From positions 8,852,001 through 8,916,000 of the forward strand of contig NC_004463.1 of assembly GCF_000011365.1 (NCBI RefSeq): 64,000 nucleotides of DNA, given 5' to 3'. The stretch comes from Bradyrhizobium diazoefficiens USDA 110 (GTDB lineage Bacteria > Pseudomonadota > Alphaproteobacteria > Rhizobiales > Xanthobacteraceae). A program made the position numbers and the translations under genes. Below are positions 62,345-64,000 of this stretch, in pieces. Positions within the stretch are counted from its first letter, which is position 1. Each line of letters starts with the position of its first letter. A model generated the notes under the pieces. That model saw only the letters and a list, made by a program, of their open reading frames with translations, was not told the DNA's origin and made no database searches.

Positions 62345-63289
62345 ATGTCAGCATTCGACGCATTTCCGCTGGGACAGCCGGCCTTCGTCACCAACATCCT
62401 CGACCGCGCCGCGCATCTGCGCCGCGACGACGAAAAGCTGTTCGCGCTGGAGCAGAAGCCGTCCTCGCGCGCCTATGTCGTCCACCGCGACTCGCTGCTG
62501 GTGAAGCGCGAAGGCGAAAACGTGCGCGCGCTGCTGGGAATCGACGAGGCGCTGAAATGCGGCGCCAATCCCGGCACGATCTTCTTAGGCTTACGCGACG
62601 GCGCCGCTGTGTTCGGCATGGGCCTGTCGCAGGCCGCCGCCGAGAAGCTGGTCGGCCGCGAGGACTACAGCCTCACCGAGCTGCGCGGCATGGCCATGCA
62701 GGGCGCGATTCCCCCCGACGAGCTTTCGGCGATCGCGATGGCGAAGTCGATGGTGAGCTGGCACCAGCGCCACGGCTATTGCGCCAATTGCGGCACGCGC
62801 AGCGCGATGAAGGAAGGCGGCTGGAAGCGCGATTGCCCTGCCTGCAAGGCCGAGCATTTTCCGCGCACCGATCCGGTCGTGATCATGCTGGTCGCCTCCG
62901 GAGAAAAATGCCTGCTCGGCCGCCAGAAGCAGTTTCCGCCGGGCATGTTTTCCTGCCTCGCCGGCTTCGTCGAGGCCGCCGAGACCATCGAGGACGCGGT
63001 GCGCCGGGAGATCCTCGAAGAATCCGGGATCCGCTGCACCGACGTGCAGTATTACATGACGCAGCCGTGGCCCTACCCGTCGTCGCTGATGATCGGCTGC
63101 AGCGCGCGGGCGCTGAACGAGGACATTGTCGTCGATCATTCAGAGCTGGAGGATGCGCGCTGGTTCACGCGCGAGGAGGCGGCGCTGATGCTGACGCGGA
63201 CGCATCCCGACGGGCTCGCCGGCCCGCATCCCTTCGCCATCGCCCATCACCTGCTCGGCCGCTGGGTGCACGACAAGAGCGGCGCTTGA
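62345..63289 (+). CDS. nudC: NADH pyrophosphatase (NAD-cap hydrolase) NudC
   Basis: A 314-aa Nudix enzyme. The zinc ribbon is YCANCGTRSAMKEGGWKRDCPACK (Cys near 143, 146, 161, 164); the Nudix box is GFVEAAETIEDAVRREILEESGI (about 209-231), and SLMIGCSARAL follows with the NADH-family QPWPYPSSLM motif. It hydrolyses NADH and may remove NAD caps from RNA. ATG 62345 is the start, 11 bp past the HIT gene stop. Confidence 0.95.
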   Translation: MSAFDAFPLGQPAFVTNILDRAAHLRRDDEKLFALEQKPSSRAYVVHRDSLLVKREGENVRALLGIDEALKCGANPGTIFLGLRDGAAVFGMGLSQAAAEKLVGREDYSLTELRGMAMQGAIPPDELSAIAMAKSMVSWHQRHGYCANCGTRSAMKEGGWKRDCPACKAEHFPRTDPVVIMLVASGEKCLLGRQKQFPPGMFSCLAGFVEAAETIEDAVRREILEESGIRCTDVQYYMTQPWPYPSSLMIGCSARALNEDIVVDHSELEDARWFTREEAALMLTRTHPDGLAGPHPFAIAHHLLGRWVHDKSGA

Positions 63290-63302
63290 GCTGAGGCCGG
63301 TG

Positions 63303-64000
63303 ATGGCCGGGATTGCGCCGCGCATCCTCTGCATCGGCATTCCCGTGCGCGACCTGACCTTTCGCGTCGAGGCCGTGCCCGCACGCGGCAGCAAGGCGAA
63401 TGCCACGCATCTTGCCGAGATCTGCGGCGGCAACGCGCTCAATGCCGCGATCGCGATGGCACGGCTTGGCGGCCGCGTCTCGTTCGCAGGTCCCATGGGC
63501 GATGCCCGGGAGACGTCGAGCGGCTTCATTCTCGAACGGATGGCGCAGGAAGGCATCGACACCGGCCATATCGTGCGCATGCCTGATGTGACCACGCCCG
63601 TCTCCGCGATCATGATCGAGCCCTCCGGCGAGCGGACACTCACGATCTATCGCGATCCCGGCCTGTGGAGCGTGAAGCTGCCGGACGCTGACGTCCTGCT
63701 CGCCGATTGTCGGGCGGTCCTCGTCGAAAGCCGCTGTGCAGGGTTCGCGACCTCCCTCTGCGCCGAGGCGCGCCGGCGCGGCATACCTGTCATCGTCGGC
63801 GTCGACCGCGCGATGTCTTTGCAGGACGGCCTGCTCACGGCGGCCTCGCATCTTCTGTTCGCCAGCGAACAGGTGCAGGAGACTGCCGGCATCGCCGCCG
63901 ACGGCGAGGCATTGCGGCACCTGGCGAAGCTGACGCCGGCCTTTCTCGCCGCCACACGCGGTCCCCTCGGTACGATCTGGCTGAACGATGCAGGCGAGCT
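63303..64000 (+). CDS. PfkB-family carbohydrate kinase (partial)
   Basis: The gene runs off the right edge; 232 codons are visible. It opens ILCIGIPVRDLTFRVEAVP and contains the PfkB glycine region CGGNALNAAIAMARLGGRVSFAGPMGDA (about 40-67) and TTPVSAIMIEPSGERTL near 100. The C-terminal catalytic GAGD motif lies outside the window. GTG at 63300 or ATG at 63303 may start it. The sugar substrate is not predictable. Confidence 0.88.
   Translation, partial: MAGIAPRILCIGIPVRDLTFRVEAVPARGSKANATHLAEICGGNALNAAIAMARLGGRVSFAGPMGDARETSSGFILERMAQEGIDTGHIVRMPDVTTPVSAIMIEPSGERTLTIYRDPGLWSVKLPDADVLLADCRAVLVESRCAGFATSLCAEARRRGIPVIVGVDRAMSLQDGLLTAASHLLFASEQVQETAGIAADGEALRHLAKLTPAFLAATRGPLGTIWLNDAGE

Overview
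The window looks like a chromosome segment of an alphaproteobacterium of the Bradyrhizobium type. This is inferred from the high GC content, the housekeeping gene sets on the right (rpmH-rnpA-yidC-engB, argB, dapD-dapE, def-fmt-truA, dnaX-ybaB-recR) and the dense short palindromic repeats between those genes. No database search was possible.

The window splits at a tRNA-Arg(ACG) gene at 35,549-35,625. Everything to its left (1-35,548) is accessory DNA: hypothetical genes, a tyrosine integrase, nucleases and helicases, broken genes, att-like fragments, and none of the repeat families that punctuate the right half. The tRNA 3' end faces the accessory side, as expected if this end of the island was created by integration into that tRNA.

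Accessory layout. (a) 0-4.1 kb: fetAB-like iron exporter, then a minus-strand cluster with a superoxide dismutase-rhodanese fusion, two related exported jelly-roll proteins (one frameshifted) and a small acidic protein; the theme appears to be iron and oxidative stress. (b) 4.1-5.5 kb: degraded DNA with an amidase remnant and a 21-bp sequence like the 3' end of tRNA-Ser. (c) 5.5-15.9 kb: an integrative module with two divergent genes around a 21-bp palindrome, a GC-rich hypothetical gene, and a minus-strand run of a TnsA-like or wHTH protein, a soluble FtsH-like AAA+/M41 protease, a GIY-YIG-like protein, a DEDDh exonuclease, an excisionase-like protein and an integrase. Upstream lie four GATATC boxes spaced exactly 11 bp apart and a small RHH-like gene. 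(d) 16.2-34.8 kb: a probable defence cluster with an AddB-like nuclease and AddA-like helicase-nuclease (overlapping start and stop), a convergent 1731-aa DUF4011/SF1 helicase-endonuclease, a zinc-ribbon HEPN-like protein, a frameshifted DUF2235 hydrolase, and a two-gene SF2 helicase plus DUF2971 unit.

Core layout. A sensor histidine kinase, rpmH-rnpA-yidC-engB-DUF423, argB, a DUF1036 protein, a HAD nucleotidase, dapD, a DUF805 protein and dapE, then truA/fmt/def on the minus strand, rmuC, a GIY-YIG gene sandwiched between two repeats, an AmpG-like permease, recR-ybaB-dnaX, the SRP RNA, an amino-acid-type ABC importer in one overlapping operon with an SDR-like protein (lacking the usual Tyr/Lys pair) and an enolase-superfamily enzyme, then a HIT protein, nudC and a PfkB kinase cut by the window edge.
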